This document shows, in pieces, positions 39,813-48,279 of a stretch of DNA of 64,000 nt. Under the pieces are notes generated by a model. It was given only the letters and a program-made list of their open reading frames with translations. It had not been told where the DNA came from and did not search any database. Position numbers and translations under genes: made by a program. Within the stretch, counting starts at the first letter, position 1. Every line of letters begins with the position of its first letter. Source of the DNA: Pseudomonas benzenivorans (lineage in GTDB: Bacteria > Pseudomonadota > Gammaproteobacteria > Pseudomonadales > Pseudomonadaceae); contig NZ_CP073346.1 of assembly GCF_024397895.1 (NCBI RefSeq), positions 2,976,001 to 3,040,000 on the forward strand, read 5' to 3'.

Positions 39813-40790
39813 TTATTCGCCCCAGACGTCCTTGAGGACGCGCACCCAGTTTTCGCCCATGACCTTGCGCACGGTGCGCTCCGACATGCCGCGCTTGAGC
39901 AGGGTCTCGGTCAGGTTCGGGAACTCGCCGACGGTGCGGATGCCCAGCGGATTGACGATCTTGCCGAAGTTGGTCAGGCGGCGGGCGTAGCCCTTGTCGT
40001 GGGTCAGGTATTCGAAGAATTCCTTGCCGTGCCCCTGGGTGAAGTCGGTGCCGATGCCGATGGCGTCTTCGCCGACGATGTTCATCACGTACTCGATGGC
40101 TTCGGCGTAGTCGTCGATGGTCGAGTCGATGCCCTTGGCCAGGAAGGGCGCGAACATGGTCACGCCGACGAAGCCGCCGTGGTCGGCGATGAACTTCAGT
40201 TCCTCGTCGGACTTGTTGCGTGGGTGCTCCTTCAGGCCGGACGGCAGGCAGTGCGAGTAGCACACCGGCTTCTTCGACTCGAGGATGACTTCCTCGCTGG
40301 TCTTGCTGCCGACGTGGGACAGGTCGCACATGATGCCGACACGGTTCATCTCGGCGACGATCTCGCGGCCGAAGCCGGACAGGCCGCCGTCGCGCTCGTA
40401 GCAACCGGTGCCGATCAGGTTCTGGGTGTTGTAGCACATCTGCACGATGCCTACGCCGAGCTGCTTGAACACCTCGACATAGCCGATCTGGTCTTCGAAC
40501 GCGTGGGCGTTCTGGAAGCCGTAGAGGATGCCGGTCTTGCCCTGGGCCTTGGCCGCATGGATGTCGGCGGTGGTGCGCACCGGGATCACCAGGTCGCTGT
40601 TCTCGCGAATCAGCTTGTTGCTGGCGGTGATGCTGTTGACGGTGGCCTGGAAGCCCTCCCAGACCGAAACGGTGCAGTTGGCCGCAGTCAGGCCGCCCTT
40701 GCGCATGTCTTCGAAGAGTTCACGGTTCCACTTGGCAATAATCAGGCCGTCGATGACGATGCTGTCGGCGTGTACTTCGGCTGGGCTCAT
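39813..40790 (-). CDS. M19 (membrane dipeptidase) family protein with altered metal site
   Basis: TIM-barrel protein of 325 residues related to renal dipeptidase, first gene of the dgc operon. Family landmarks are present: LSHVGSKTSEEVI with His159, YSHCLPSGLKEHPRN with His180, and IGIGTDFTQG. The N-terminal metal-binding HxD (normally DGHND) reads DGLIIAK, and the bridging Glu (normally EG) is Gln93 in GFQNAHAF. Three of five classical zinc ligands therefore appear replaced. A peptidase role is doubtful; a different hydrolase or a non-catalytic role linked to dimethylglycine use is possible. Confidence 0.85.
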   Translation of the reverse strand: MSPAEVHADSIVIDGLIIAKWNRELFEDMRKGGLTAANCTVSVWEGFQATVNSITASNKLIRENSDLVIPVRTTADIHAAKAQGKTGILYGFQNAHAFEDQIGYVEVFKQLGVGIVQMCYNTQNLIGTGCYERDGGLSGFGREIVAEMNRVGIMCDLSHVGSKTSEEVILESKKPVCYSHCLPSGLKEHPRNKSDEELKFIADHGGFVGVTMFAPFLAKGIDSTIDDYAEAIEYVMNIVGEDAIGIGTDFTQGHGKEFFEYLTHDKGYARRLTNFGKIVNPLGIRTVGEFPNLTETLLKRGMSERTVRKVMGENWVRVLKDVWGE

Positions 40791-41003
40791 CAGGCTGTCC
40801 CCTCTTGGTTTAGTGGCGCCTAACCCGCTGTTGGCGCGTTGGGGGCAGCATATTCCTTGGGGGCGGGGGGACCCGATGCAAAAACGACTGGGGTATTGCC
40901 GAAAGCGTCAATGCCGTGTCGCGTTCGGATAAGGCGTCGCCAGCGAACAAGGCGGGATCCGCCCGCAGCCGGCGTATTTACTGGCGTCCGCTCGCCGCGG
41001 GGC

Positions 41004-41957
41004 CTATCGCTCGGCGGTCGGTTGCTCGTGGCGGTCCTGGCTGGGGCAGCTGGCGAAGCGCGTGCGGTAGCAACGGGAGAAATAGGACGAGGATTCGAAG
41101 CCGCAGGCCAGGCCGACTTCCAGCACGCTGAGGTCGGTCTGGCGCAGCAGCTGGCGGGCCTTGTCCAGGCGCAGGTTGAGGTAGAAGTTCGACGGCGTCT
41201 CGTTCAGGTGCTTGCGGAACAGGCGCTCCAGTTGGCGCGGGGTGATCTTCACCAGTTCGGCCAGGGCCTGGGAGCTGAGGGGCTCTTCGCTGTTGCGTTC
41301 CATCTCGCCGATCACCTGCACCAGCTTCTTGTTGTGCAGGTCGTAGCGACTGGCGATCTGCATGCGCTGGTGGTCCTGGCGGGTGCGGATGCGGCCCAGG
41401 ACGAACTGCTCGGATACGTTCAGTGCCAGCTCGGGGCCGTGGTCGCGGCCGATCAGGGTCAGCATCAGGTCCAGGCTCGAGGTGCCGCCGGCGCTGGTGA
41501 TGCGCCTGCCGTCGATCTCGAACAGCTCCTGGGTCACCTGCAGCAGGGGGTAGCGTTCCTTGAAGGCGTTGATGGCCTCCCAGTGCAGGGTCAGGCGCTC
41601 GGTGCCGAACAACCCCGCTTCGGCGAGGACGAAACTGCCGGTGTCGATGCCGCCCAGCACCGCCACCTCGCGCTCGGCGCGGCGCAGCCAGGCGCCCAGC
41701 CGGCTGTTGAAGTGCTCAAGGGGGTCGTAGCCGGCGACCACGAACAGGCTGTCGGCGCTGGCCGGCATCTCCAGCGCGCCGTCGACGTTGAGCGACATGC
41801 CGCCGCTGCTCTGCACCGCCTCGCCGTCCTGGCTGAGCAGGCGCCAGCGGAACAGCTCGCGGCTGAAGCGGTTGGCCGCGCGCAGCGGTTCGACGGCGGA
41901 CATCAGGCCCATCATCGAGAAGCCGGGCATCAGCAGGAACTGGAAGGTCTGGGGCAT
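41004..41957 (-). CDS. cdhR: AraC-family regulator of carnitine catabolism CdhR
   Basis: Activator of 317 residues with a DJ-1/PfpI-like sensory domain (FQFLLMPGFSMMGLMSAVEPLRAANRF, LGGIDTGSFVLAEAGLFG) and a C-terminal AraC domain (LAELVKITPRQLERLFRKHL, LEVGLACGFESSSYFSRCYRTRF). It is a paralog of GbdR. It diverges from caiX across 225 bp, as cdhR does in P. aeruginosa, where it induces the caiX-cdh operon in response to carnitine. The ATG at 41957 is chosen because the protein then begins like its relatives; the longer frame is unsupported. Confidence 0.92.
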   Translation of the reverse strand: MPQTFQFLLMPGFSMMGLMSAVEPLRAANRFSRELFRWRLLSQDGEAVQSSGGMSLNVDGALEMPASADSLFVVAGYDPLEHFNSRLGAWLRRAEREVAVLGGIDTGSFVLAEAGLFGTERLTLHWEAINAFKERYPLLQVTQELFEIDGRRITSAGGTSSLDLMLTLIGRDHGPELALNVSEQFVLGRIRTRQDHQRMQIASRYDLHNKKLVQVIGEMERNSEEPLSSQALAELVKITPRQLERLFRKHLNETPSNFYLNLRLDKARQLLRQTDLSVLEVGLACGFESSSYFSRCYRTRFASCPSQDRHEQPTAER

Positions 41958-42182
41958 GGGGCGGTTTCGGCGGTTGTCGCCATCAACTAAACGGCAGATC
42001 CGGCGCAAGTGCAACTGGCAAAGTCGCTTTGGTTCAACAGCTGGTCGTTCTAGTGCGAATGAGCGGGGGCTTTGCTGGGTAATGATGCGTGCAGCGGCTG
42101 ATTGCCGCAGGCCGGGGACGCGAAGCCCGGCTTGCAGAACAAGAACGCGGAAGAACCGCAAAGCTCAAAAGAGGGCGCCACC

Positions 42183-43121
42183 ATGAAAAGTCTCAAGCTC
42201 GTCGCCGGCTGCTGCCTGGCCACCCTGTTCAGTTCCTCGCTGATGGCCGCCGAGGACGCCAGTTGCCAGACCGTGCGCCTCGGCGCCGTCGGCTGGACCG
42301 ATGTGGTGGCCACCACCGCCGTCGCCACCGAGCTGCTGCAGAGCCTCGGCTACAAGACCACCGAGACCCAGGCCTCCCAGCAGATCATCTTCTCCGGCAT
42401 CCAGAAGAAGCAGATCGACGCCTTCCTCGGCTACTGGAAGCCGCTGATGGATGACAACATCCAGCCCTTCCTCGACAAGAACGCGGTCAAGGTCAAGGAG
42501 CAGCCGAGCCTGGCCGACGGCATCTCCAGCCTGGCGGTGCCGAGCTACACCGCCGAAGCCGGCCTGAAAACCTACGCCGACATCGCCAAGTTCAAGGACC
42601 AGCTGGACGGCAAGATCTACGGCATCGACCCGGGCACCGGCGCCAATACCACCATCCAGAAGATGATCGACAGCAACCAGTTCGGCCTCGGCGGCTTCGA
42701 GCTGATCGAGTCGAGCGAGGCGGCCATGCTCGCCGCGGTCGGGCGTGCGGTGAGGAACAACAAGCCGGTGGTGTTCTTCGGCTGGAAGCCGCACCCGATG
42801 AACATCAAGATGGACCTGACCTACCTGACGGGTAGCGAGGATGTGTTCGGCGCCGACGAGGGCCTGGCCACCGTGTGGACCGTCACCGCCCCGGACTACG
42901 CCCAGCGTTGCCCGAACGTCGACCGCCTGCTGACCAACCTCAAGTTCACCGCGGCCCAGGAAAGCCAACTGATGGAACCGATCATGGCCCGCGAGTCGCC
43001 GGACAAGGTCGCCCGCGAGTGGCTCAAGGCCAATCCGCAGGTGGTTGAAACCTTCCTCGAAGGTGTGACCACCCTCGATGGGCAGCCGGCCCTGGCCGCT
43101 GTCACCACCAAATTGCAGTAA
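42183..43121 (+). CDS. caiX: L-carnitine ABC transporter substrate-binding protein
   Basis: Periplasmic binding protein of 312 residues; the signal peptide is cut near SLMAAEDA. It belongs to the ChoX group: CQTVRLGAVGWTDVVATTAVA, GYWKPLMDDNIQPFL, YGIDPGTGAN, VFFGWKPHPMNIKMDLTYLTG and KANPQVVETFLEGV. No ABC permease is encoded nearby; in Pseudomonas CaiX uses the CbcWV core, and here two such cores exist. It is the first gene of the carnitine operon, divergent from cdhR. Carnitine as ligand follows from context. Confidence 0.93.
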   Translation: MKSLKLVAGCCLATLFSSSLMAAEDASCQTVRLGAVGWTDVVATTAVATELLQSLGYKTTETQASQQIIFSGIQKKQIDAFLGYWKPLMDDNIQPFLDKNAVKVKEQPSLADGISSLAVPSYTAEAGLKTYADIAKFKDQLDGKIYGIDPGTGANTTIQKMIDSNQFGLGGFELIESSEAAMLAAVGRAVRNNKPVVFFGWKPHPMNIKMDLTYLTGSEDVFGADEGLATVWTVTAPDYAQRCPNVDRLLTNLKFTAAQESQLMEPIMARESPDKVAREWLKANPQVVETFLEGVTTLDGQPALAAVTTKLQ

Positions 43122-43196
43122 CCCCCTAAAACCAGACTTTCCGTGCGCGCATCGCCGCGCACGGTCCCCTCACGCCCGAATGAAAGGACCAAGAAC

Positions 43197-44084
43197 ATGA
43201 ACTACGAAGTAATCGTGACCTGTGCAGTGACCGGCGCCGGCGACACCGTTGGCAGGAACCCGGCCGTCCCGGTCACCCCGAAGCAGATCGCCGATGCCGC
43301 CATCGAGGCGGCCAAGGCCGGCGCCACCGTGGCCCACTGCCACGTCCGTGACCCCAAGACCGGCAAGGGCAGCCGCGATATCGAGCTGTACCGCGAGGTG
43401 GTCGAGCGCATCCGCGAAAGCGACACCGACGTGATCATCAACCTCACCGCCGGCATGGGTGGCGACCTGGAAATCGGTCCGGGCGAGCAGCCGATGGAAT
43501 TCGGCCTCGGCTCCGACCTGGTCGGCCCGCTGACCCGCCTGGCCCACATCGAGGAGCTGCGTCCGGAGATCTGCACCCTTGACTGCGGCACCCTGAACTT
43601 CGGCGACGGCGACTACATCTATGTCGCCACCCCGGCGCAGCTGCGGGCCGGCGCCAAGCGCATCACCGAGCTGGGCGTGAAGGCCGAGCTGGAGATCTTC
43701 GACACCGGCCACCTGTGGTTCGCCAAGCAGATGATGAAGGAAGGCCTGCTGGACGACCCGATCTTCCAGATCTGCCTGGGCATCCCGTGGGGCGCGCCGG
43801 CCGACACCACCACCATGAAGGCCATGGCCGACAACCTGCCGGCGGGCGCCAAGTGGGCCGGCTTCGGCATCGGCCGCATGCAGATGCCGATGGTGGCCCA
43901 GGCCATGCTGCTGGGCGGCCACGTGCGGGTCGGCCTGGAAGACAACATCTGGCTGGACAAGGGCGTGTACGCCACCAACGGCACCCTGGTCGAACGCGCC
44001 ATCGAGATCATCCAGCGCATGGGCGGCCGTGCTCTGACTCCGGCCGAGGGCCGCGCCAAGATGGGCCTCAAGCCGCGCGGCTGA
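43197..44084 (+). CDS. cdhC: 3-keto-5-aminohexanoate cleavage (BKACE) enzyme, dehydrocarnitine cleavage
   Basis: BKACE/DUF849 enzyme of 295 residues. It is thought to react 3-dehydrocarnitine with acetyl-CoA, giving betainyl-CoA and acetoacetate. It shows [17 protein letters not shown], the zinc-binding [10 protein letters not shown] (His-x-His), [10 protein letters not shown] and GDTTT-like [23 protein letters not shown] precedes the ATG at 43197. The gene lies between caiX and the carnitine dehydrogenase gene, which supports the substrate. Confidence 0.94.
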   Translation: MNYEVIVTCAVTGAGDTVGRNPAVPVTPKQIADAAIEAAKAGATVAHCHVRDPKTGKGSRDIELYREVVERIRESDTDVIINLTAGMGGDLEIGPGEQPMEFGLGSDLVGPLTRLAHIEELRPEICTLDCGTLNFGDGDYIYVATPAQLRAGAKRITELGVKAELEIFDTGHLWFAKQMMKEGLLDDPIFQICLGIPWGAPADTTTMKAMADNLPAGAKWAGFGIGRMQMPMVAQAMLLGGHVRVGLEDNIWLDKGVYATNGTLVERAIEIIQRMGGRALTPAEGRAKMGLKPRG

Positions 44085-44175
44085 GGCGCCGTCACCCACT
44101 CGCGGCCCGGAACGTCACCGGGCCCGATCGAATCCCCACCCCGGACGCTGTCCGGGTAACCCTGCAGGTACCATC

Positions 44176-45141
44176 ATGGGCTTTGTCACCGAACTGAAAA
44201 CCTTCGCCGCCCTCGGCACCGGCGTCATCGGCGCCGGCTGGATCGCCCGCGCCCTGGCCCACGGCCTCGACGTGGTCGCCTGGGACCCGGCACCGGGCGC
44301 CGAAGAGGCCCTGCGCGGGCGCATCGCCAACGCCTGGCCGGCCCTGGAGCAGAAGGGCCTGGCGCCCGGCGCCTCGCCCGAGCGCCTGCGCTTCGTCGCC
44401 ACCATCGAAGAGTGCGTGAAGGACGCCGACTTCATCCAGGAAAGCGCCCCCGAGCGCCTCGAGCTCAAGTGTGAGCTGCACGCCAAGATCAGCGCCGCCG
44501 CGCGCCCGGACGTGATCATCGGCTCGAGCACTTCTGGGCTGCTGCCCAGCGAGTTCTACGCCGACGCCAGCCATCCCGAGCGCTGCGTGGTCGGCCACCC
44601 CTTCAACCCGGTCTACCTGTTGCCGCTGGTGGAAGTGGTCGGTGGCCAGCACACCGCGCCCGAGGCCGTGCAGGCGGCCATCCAGATCTACACCGCGCTG
44701 GGCATGCGCCCGCTGCACGTGCGCAAGGAAGTCCCCGGCTTCATCGCCGACCGCCTGCTCGAGGCGCTGTGGCGCGAGTCGCTGCACCTGGTCAATGACG
44801 GCGTGGCCACCACCGGCGAGATCGACGACGCCATCCGTTTCGGCGCCGGCCTGCGCTGGTCGTTCATGGGCAGCTTCCTGACCTACACCCTGGCCGGCGG
44901 CAACGCCGGCATGCGCCACTTCATGTCGCAGTTCGGCCCGGCTCTGAAGCTGCCCTGGACCTACCTGGAGGCCCCGGAGCTGACCGACGAGCTGATCGAC
45001 AGCGTGGTGGACGGCACCGCGGTGCAGCAGGGCGAGCGCAGCATCGCCGAGCTGGAGCGCTATCGTGACGACTGCCTGATGGCGGTGATGGACGCGATCA
45101 AGGCCACCAAGGCCAAGCACGGCTTCGACTTCGCCGACTGA
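44176..45141 (+). CDS. cdhA: L-carnitine dehydrogenase
   Basis: NAD-dependent 3-hydroxyacyl-CoA-dehydrogenase-type enzyme of 321 residues that oxidises L-carnitine to 3-dehydrocarnitine. The Rossmann motif is near the N-terminus ([19 protein letters not shown]), followed by [11 protein letters not shown], the catalytic His in [20 protein letters not shown], and [16 protein letters not shown] in the helical dimer domain. It is a compact, thioesterase-free form; the thioesterase CdhB is encoded separately downstream. Confidence 0.95.
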   Translation: MGFVTELKTFAALGTGVIGAGWIARALAHGLDVVAWDPAPGAEEALRGRIANAWPALEQKGLAPGASPERLRFVATIEECVKDADFIQESAPERLELKCELHAKISAAARPDVIIGSSTSGLLPSEFYADASHPERCVVGHPFNPVYLLPLVEVVGGQHTAPEAVQAAIQIYTALGMRPLHVRKEVPGFIADRLLEALWRESLHLVNDGVATTGEIDDAIRFGAGLRWSFMGSFLTYTLAGGNAGMRHFMSQFGPALKLPWTYLEAPELTDELIDSVVDGTAVQQGERSIAELERYRDDCLMAVMDAIKATKAKHGFDFAD

Positions 45142-45221
45142 GGTACTGGTCCCTGGCCCTGGCCGGGGACCATCCGCCCGGCGGCAGACCACCACAACAA
45201 TAATTCGAGGAAGAGCGCGCC

Positions 45222-46004
45222 ATGTTCGACGATCTACAACAGCAGCGAGTGATGATCAGTGCCGGTGCTTCGGGCATCGGCCGGGCCACGGCCCTGGCAT
45301 TTCTGGCCGCCGGCGCCCGCGTGCACGTTTGCGACGTCAATGCCGAGGCGCTCGAGGCCCTGCTCGGCGAGCACCCGGCGCTCTGTGGCTCGCTCGTCGA
45401 TATTGGCGACGAGGCCGAGGTCCACCGCTGGTTCGCCGAGGCCCAGGCCGTGCTCGGCGGTCTCGACGTGCTGGTCAACAATGCCGGCATCGCCGGTCCG
45501 GCCGGACATCTCGAGGGCCTGGAAAGCGAGGCCTGGCGCGCCACCTTCGACGTCAACCTGCACTCCACCTTCTACTGCTGCAAGCAGGCCCTGCCGCTGA
45601 TGAAGGCGGCGGGCAGTGGTTCGATCATCAATATTTCCTCCACCGCCGGAATCATGGGCTATCCCCTGCGCACGCCCTATGCGGCGGCCAAGTGGGCGGT
45701 GACCGGCCTGTCCAAGTCGCTGGCCATGGAAGTCGGCGACCATGGCATCCGGGTCAACGCCATCTGCCCGGGATCGATCAGCGGCGCGCGCATGGACGGC
45801 GTCATCGCGCGCGAAGCCAAGGCCAGCGGCAAGAGCGAAGAAGCGGTGCGCGCGGCCTACGTCAGCCAGTGCTCGCTGAAGACCTTTATCGACCCCGAGG
45901 ATATCGCCGCCATGATCCTGTTCCTCAGCTCCAAAGCCGGCGCCAAGATCACCGGCCAGGCCCTGAGCGTCGACGGCGATACCCATACCCTGGCCAACGC
46001 CTGA
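45222..46004 (+). CDS. SDR family oxidoreductase in the carnitine operon
   Basis: Short-chain dehydrogenase of 260 residues. It has the cofactor loop SAGASGIGRATAL, VLVNNAGIAGPAG, catalytic Ser in NISSTAGIMG, Tyr/Lys in TPYAAAKWAVTGLSK, and a C-terminal LSVDGDTHTL. The N-terminal loop begins Ser-Ala-Gly rather than the common Thr-Gly. It is inserted between cdhA and cdhB, spacing 80 and 72 bp. Plausible substrates are acetoacetate from the BKACE step, or a carnitine stereoisomer or analogue; neither is shown by sequence. Confidence 0.85.
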   Translation: MFDDLQQQRVMISAGASGIGRATALAFLAAGARVHVCDVNAEALEALLGEHPALCGSLVDIGDEAEVHRWFAEAQAVLGGLDVLVNNAGIAGPAGHLEGLESEAWRATFDVNLHSTFYCCKQALPLMKAAGSGSIINISSTAGIMGYPLRTPYAAAKWAVTGLSKSLAMEVGDHGIRVNAICPGSISGARMDGVIAREAKASGKSEEAVRAAYVSQCSLKTFIDPEDIAAMILFLSSKAGAKITGQALSVDGDTHTLANA

Positions 46005-46076
46005 CCCAGGCGCCGGCAATGACCCACTAATCACGGGGCGGGAGCAGAACAGGCGCCCGCCCGAGGAAGCAAACCG

Positions 46077-46571
46077 ATGTCCAGTGCGCAACCCCTGACC
46101 GCCTACCAGACCGCGATCCTCCCCGAGTGGGTGGACTACAACGGTCACCTGCGCGACGCCTTCTACCTGCTGATCTTCAGCTACGCCACCGACGCCCTGA
46201 TGGATCACCTGGGCCTCGACGAGGCCGGGCGGGCGCGCACCGGCCACACCCTGTACACCCTGGAGTGCCACCTGAACTTCCTCGACGAGGTCAAGCTGGG
46301 TGAGCAGGTCGAGGTGCGCACCCAGTTGCTCGCCCAGGACCGCAAGCGCCTGCACATCCATCACAGCCTGCACCGTCCGGGCGTCGCGGCCTCGCTGGCG
46401 GAAAGCGAGCAGATGCTGATGAACATCGACACCGTCAGCGGCCGTTCGGCGCCTTTCGACGATCAGGTGATGCAGCAGGTGCTGGCGCTGGCCGAGGCCC
46501 ATCGCGGCCTGGCGCAGCCGGCCTGCGTCGGCAGCGCCATCGGCCTGCCGCCCGTGCGGGCCCAGGCCTAG
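46077..46571 (+). CDS. cdhB: Betainyl-CoA thioesterase
   Basis: Hot-dog-fold thioesterase of 164 residues that in this pathway releases glycine betaine from betainyl-CoA. It shows LPEWVDYNGHLRDAFYLLIFSYATDALMD, with the Asp-Tyr-Asn-Gly-His pattern of 4HBT enzymes, HTLYTLECHLNFLDEVKLG and RLHIHHSLHRPG. AGGAAGC precedes the ATG. Carnitine dehydrogenase and thioesterase are fused in some bacteria; here they are separate. Confidence 0.92.
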   Translation: MSSAQPLTAYQTAILPEWVDYNGHLRDAFYLLIFSYATDALMDHLGLDEAGRARTGHTLYTLECHLNFLDEVKLGEQVEVRTQLLAQDRKRLHIHHSLHRPGVAASLAESEQMLMNIDTVSGRSAPFDDQVMQQVLALAEAHRGLAQPACVGSAIGLPPVRAQA

Positions 46572-46628
46572 CCCGTCGGCGTCCGCTAACCATCACAACG
46601 CTTGTCCGCATCCCGCAAGGAGATCGCA

Positions 46629-47816
46629 ATGAACGCTGTAGATACTGCCCTGGAAAACCCGCCGATCGCCGATTGGCGCAGCTACCCGGTCAGCGCCGAT
46701 CTGGTCGAGGTGAAAGCCGCGGCGGACGCGCTGGAGACGGTCTGGAGCGACGGTCGCGTCAGTCCCTTCCACCATCAGTGGCTGCGCGACAACTGCTCCT
46801 GCAGCAAGTGCGTATACAGCGTGACCCGCGAGCAGCTGTTCGAGATCGTCGATGTGCCGGAGCAGCTGCACCCGCAGCGCACCCGCATCGACGAGCAGGG
46901 CCACCTGCTGATCGACTGGCAGGATGGCCATCACAGCCGCTTTCACCCCGGCTGGTTGCGGGCCCACGCCTATGACGAGGCCTCGCGCGCCGAGCGTCGC
47001 GCCCAGCGCCCGCACAGCCGCCTGTGGGGCGCCGAGATGAACGAGCAGCTGCCGCAGTTCGACTACCAGGCGGTAATGACGGATGACAGTGCGTTGCTGC
47101 ACTGGCTGGTGGCGGTGCGCGACATCGGCCTGACCCAGCTGCTCGGCGTGCCGACCAGCGAGGACGTGCTGCCGACCCTGGCCAAGCGCATCTCCTTCAT
47201 TCGCGAGAGCAACTTCGGGGTGCTGTTCGACGTGCAGTCCAAGGCCGATGCCGACAGCAACGCCTACACCTCCTTCAACCTGCCGCTGCACACCGACCTG
47301 CCGACCCGCGAGCTGGAGCCCGGGCTGCAGTTCCTGCATTGCCTGGTCAACGACGCCACGGGCGGGGAGAGCGTGTTCGTCGACGGCTTCGCCGTTGCCG
47401 AAGCGCTGCACCAGGAGGCGCCCGAACTGTTCCGCACCCTGTGCGACACCCCGATCGAATTCCGTAACAAGAGCCGCACCAGCGACTACCGCTGCCTGGC
47501 GCCGATCATCGCCCTGGACGCCCATGGGGCGGTCAGCGAGATTCGCATGGGCAACTTCCTCAAGGGCCCGTTCGATGCGCCGGTCGAGCGCATGGCGGCG
47601 CTGTACAGCGCCTACCGGCGCTTCATCGAGATGACCCGCGAACCGCGCTTCCGTGTGCAGCGCCGGCTGGAGGCCGGGCAGCTGTGGTGTTTCGACAACC
47701 GCCGCACCCTGCATGCCCGCACCGAGTTCGATCCGACCAGCGGCGCCCGGCACTTCAAGGGCTGCTACGTCGACCGCGACGAACTGCTGTCACGCATTCA
47801 TGTACTGCAGCGCTGA
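46629..47816 (+). CDS. Gamma-butyrobetaine hydroxylase (2-oxoglutarate dioxygenase)
   Basis: Fe(II)/2-oxoglutarate oxygenase of 395 residues that would convert gamma-butyrobetaine to L-carnitine. The N-terminal zinc-binding part has HHQWLRDNCSCSKCVY (three Cys). The double-stranded beta-helix has the iron triad in LPLHTDLPTRELEPG (His-x-Asp) and the distal His in RRTLHARTEF, with GARHFKGCYVDRDEL after it. AAGGAG lies six bases before the ATG at 46629. It is the last gene of the carnitine operon and extends its input from carnitine to gamma-butyrobetaine. I do not recall an equivalent gene in the P. aeruginosa operon. Confidence 0.92.
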   Translation: MNAVDTALENPPIADWRSYPVSADLVEVKAAADALETVWSDGRVSPFHHQWLRDNCSCSKCVYSVTREQLFEIVDVPEQLHPQRTRIDEQGHLLIDWQDGHHSRFHPGWLRAHAYDEASRAERRAQRPHSRLWGAEMNEQLPQFDYQAVMTDDSALLHWLVAVRDIGLTQLLGVPTSEDVLPTLAKRISFIRESNFGVLFDVQSKADADSNAYTSFNLPLHTDLPTRELEPGLQFLHCLVNDATGGESVFVDGFAVAEALHQEAPELFRTLCDTPIEFRNKSRTSDYRCLAPIIALDAHGAVSEIRMGNFLKGPFDAPVERMAALYSAYRRFIEMTREPRFRVQRRLEAGQLWCFDNRRTLHARTEFDPTSGARHFKGCYVDRDELLSRIHVLQR

Positions 47817-48279
47817 TTACGGCGTCGGGAGAGCTGATTACGACCTGTTTCCGGGCGGTTGGAAAATACGGCGTATCCTCCTGGCGCAGTCATAAATTTA
47901 ATGGGGGCATAGGCGGTTTTTTTATTGCTTCCTGTGGCGTTGCATCTTCATAACAATCCAGTTCGTATCGTTTTGTGTGTTATCCGTCTGCCGCCCTGCG
48001 CGACCTCGCAAGCGGGGCAGGTTGAGCAAGACCCGCCAGGACAGGCAGACGCTGTAAAGAATCAATGCCGCTCAGGCGTCAGTCGCAGGGTAAACAGCCT
48101 TGCACGACAGGCCAGGGCGGCAGACGAATACCGCAGGAGTCGAACGACTGCTGGGGTGCAAGGCCCGGCGCCAGGAAGCGCCACCGCTATACGCAGGTTT
48201 TCTTCGGTACGCCGAGGAAGTGGCGACAGGCACGACAACTACAACAATGAGCTACGACTCCACCCGGGAGATCAAGAAA
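47817..48279. other. 463-bp noncoding leader of the first BCCT gene
   Basis: No credible ORF. A direct repeat GCTGATTACG occurs at about 47812 and 47833. The region contains the 27-bp element at 48073 that recurs before the second BCCT gene, and several short stems (e.g. GGCGC-CAGGAA-GCGCC near 48170). No match to a riboswitch class known to me. Confidence 0.55.
48073..48099 (+). promoter_or_regulatory. 27-bp element shared by both BCCT promoters, copy 1
   Basis: It reads CAGGCGT, three variable bases, TCGCA, a variable base, G, a variable base, TAAACAGCC; 22 of 27 positions match the copy at 50501. It begins 207 bp before the start codon, against 205 bp for the other gene. It could be a promoter or regulator site kept after duplication. 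Confidence 0.5.

Noticed and set aside
40918..40940. GTCGC-N13-GTCGC upstream of the dgc operon
   Set aside because: It looked like another GbdR repeat, but the period is 18 rather than 20 bp. A nearby TGCCG repeat has yet another spacing. Not counted.
47990..48279. Glycine or cobalamin riboswitch before the first BCCT gene
   Set aside because: The long leader invited this idea, but none of the conserved core motifs of those classes could be found.
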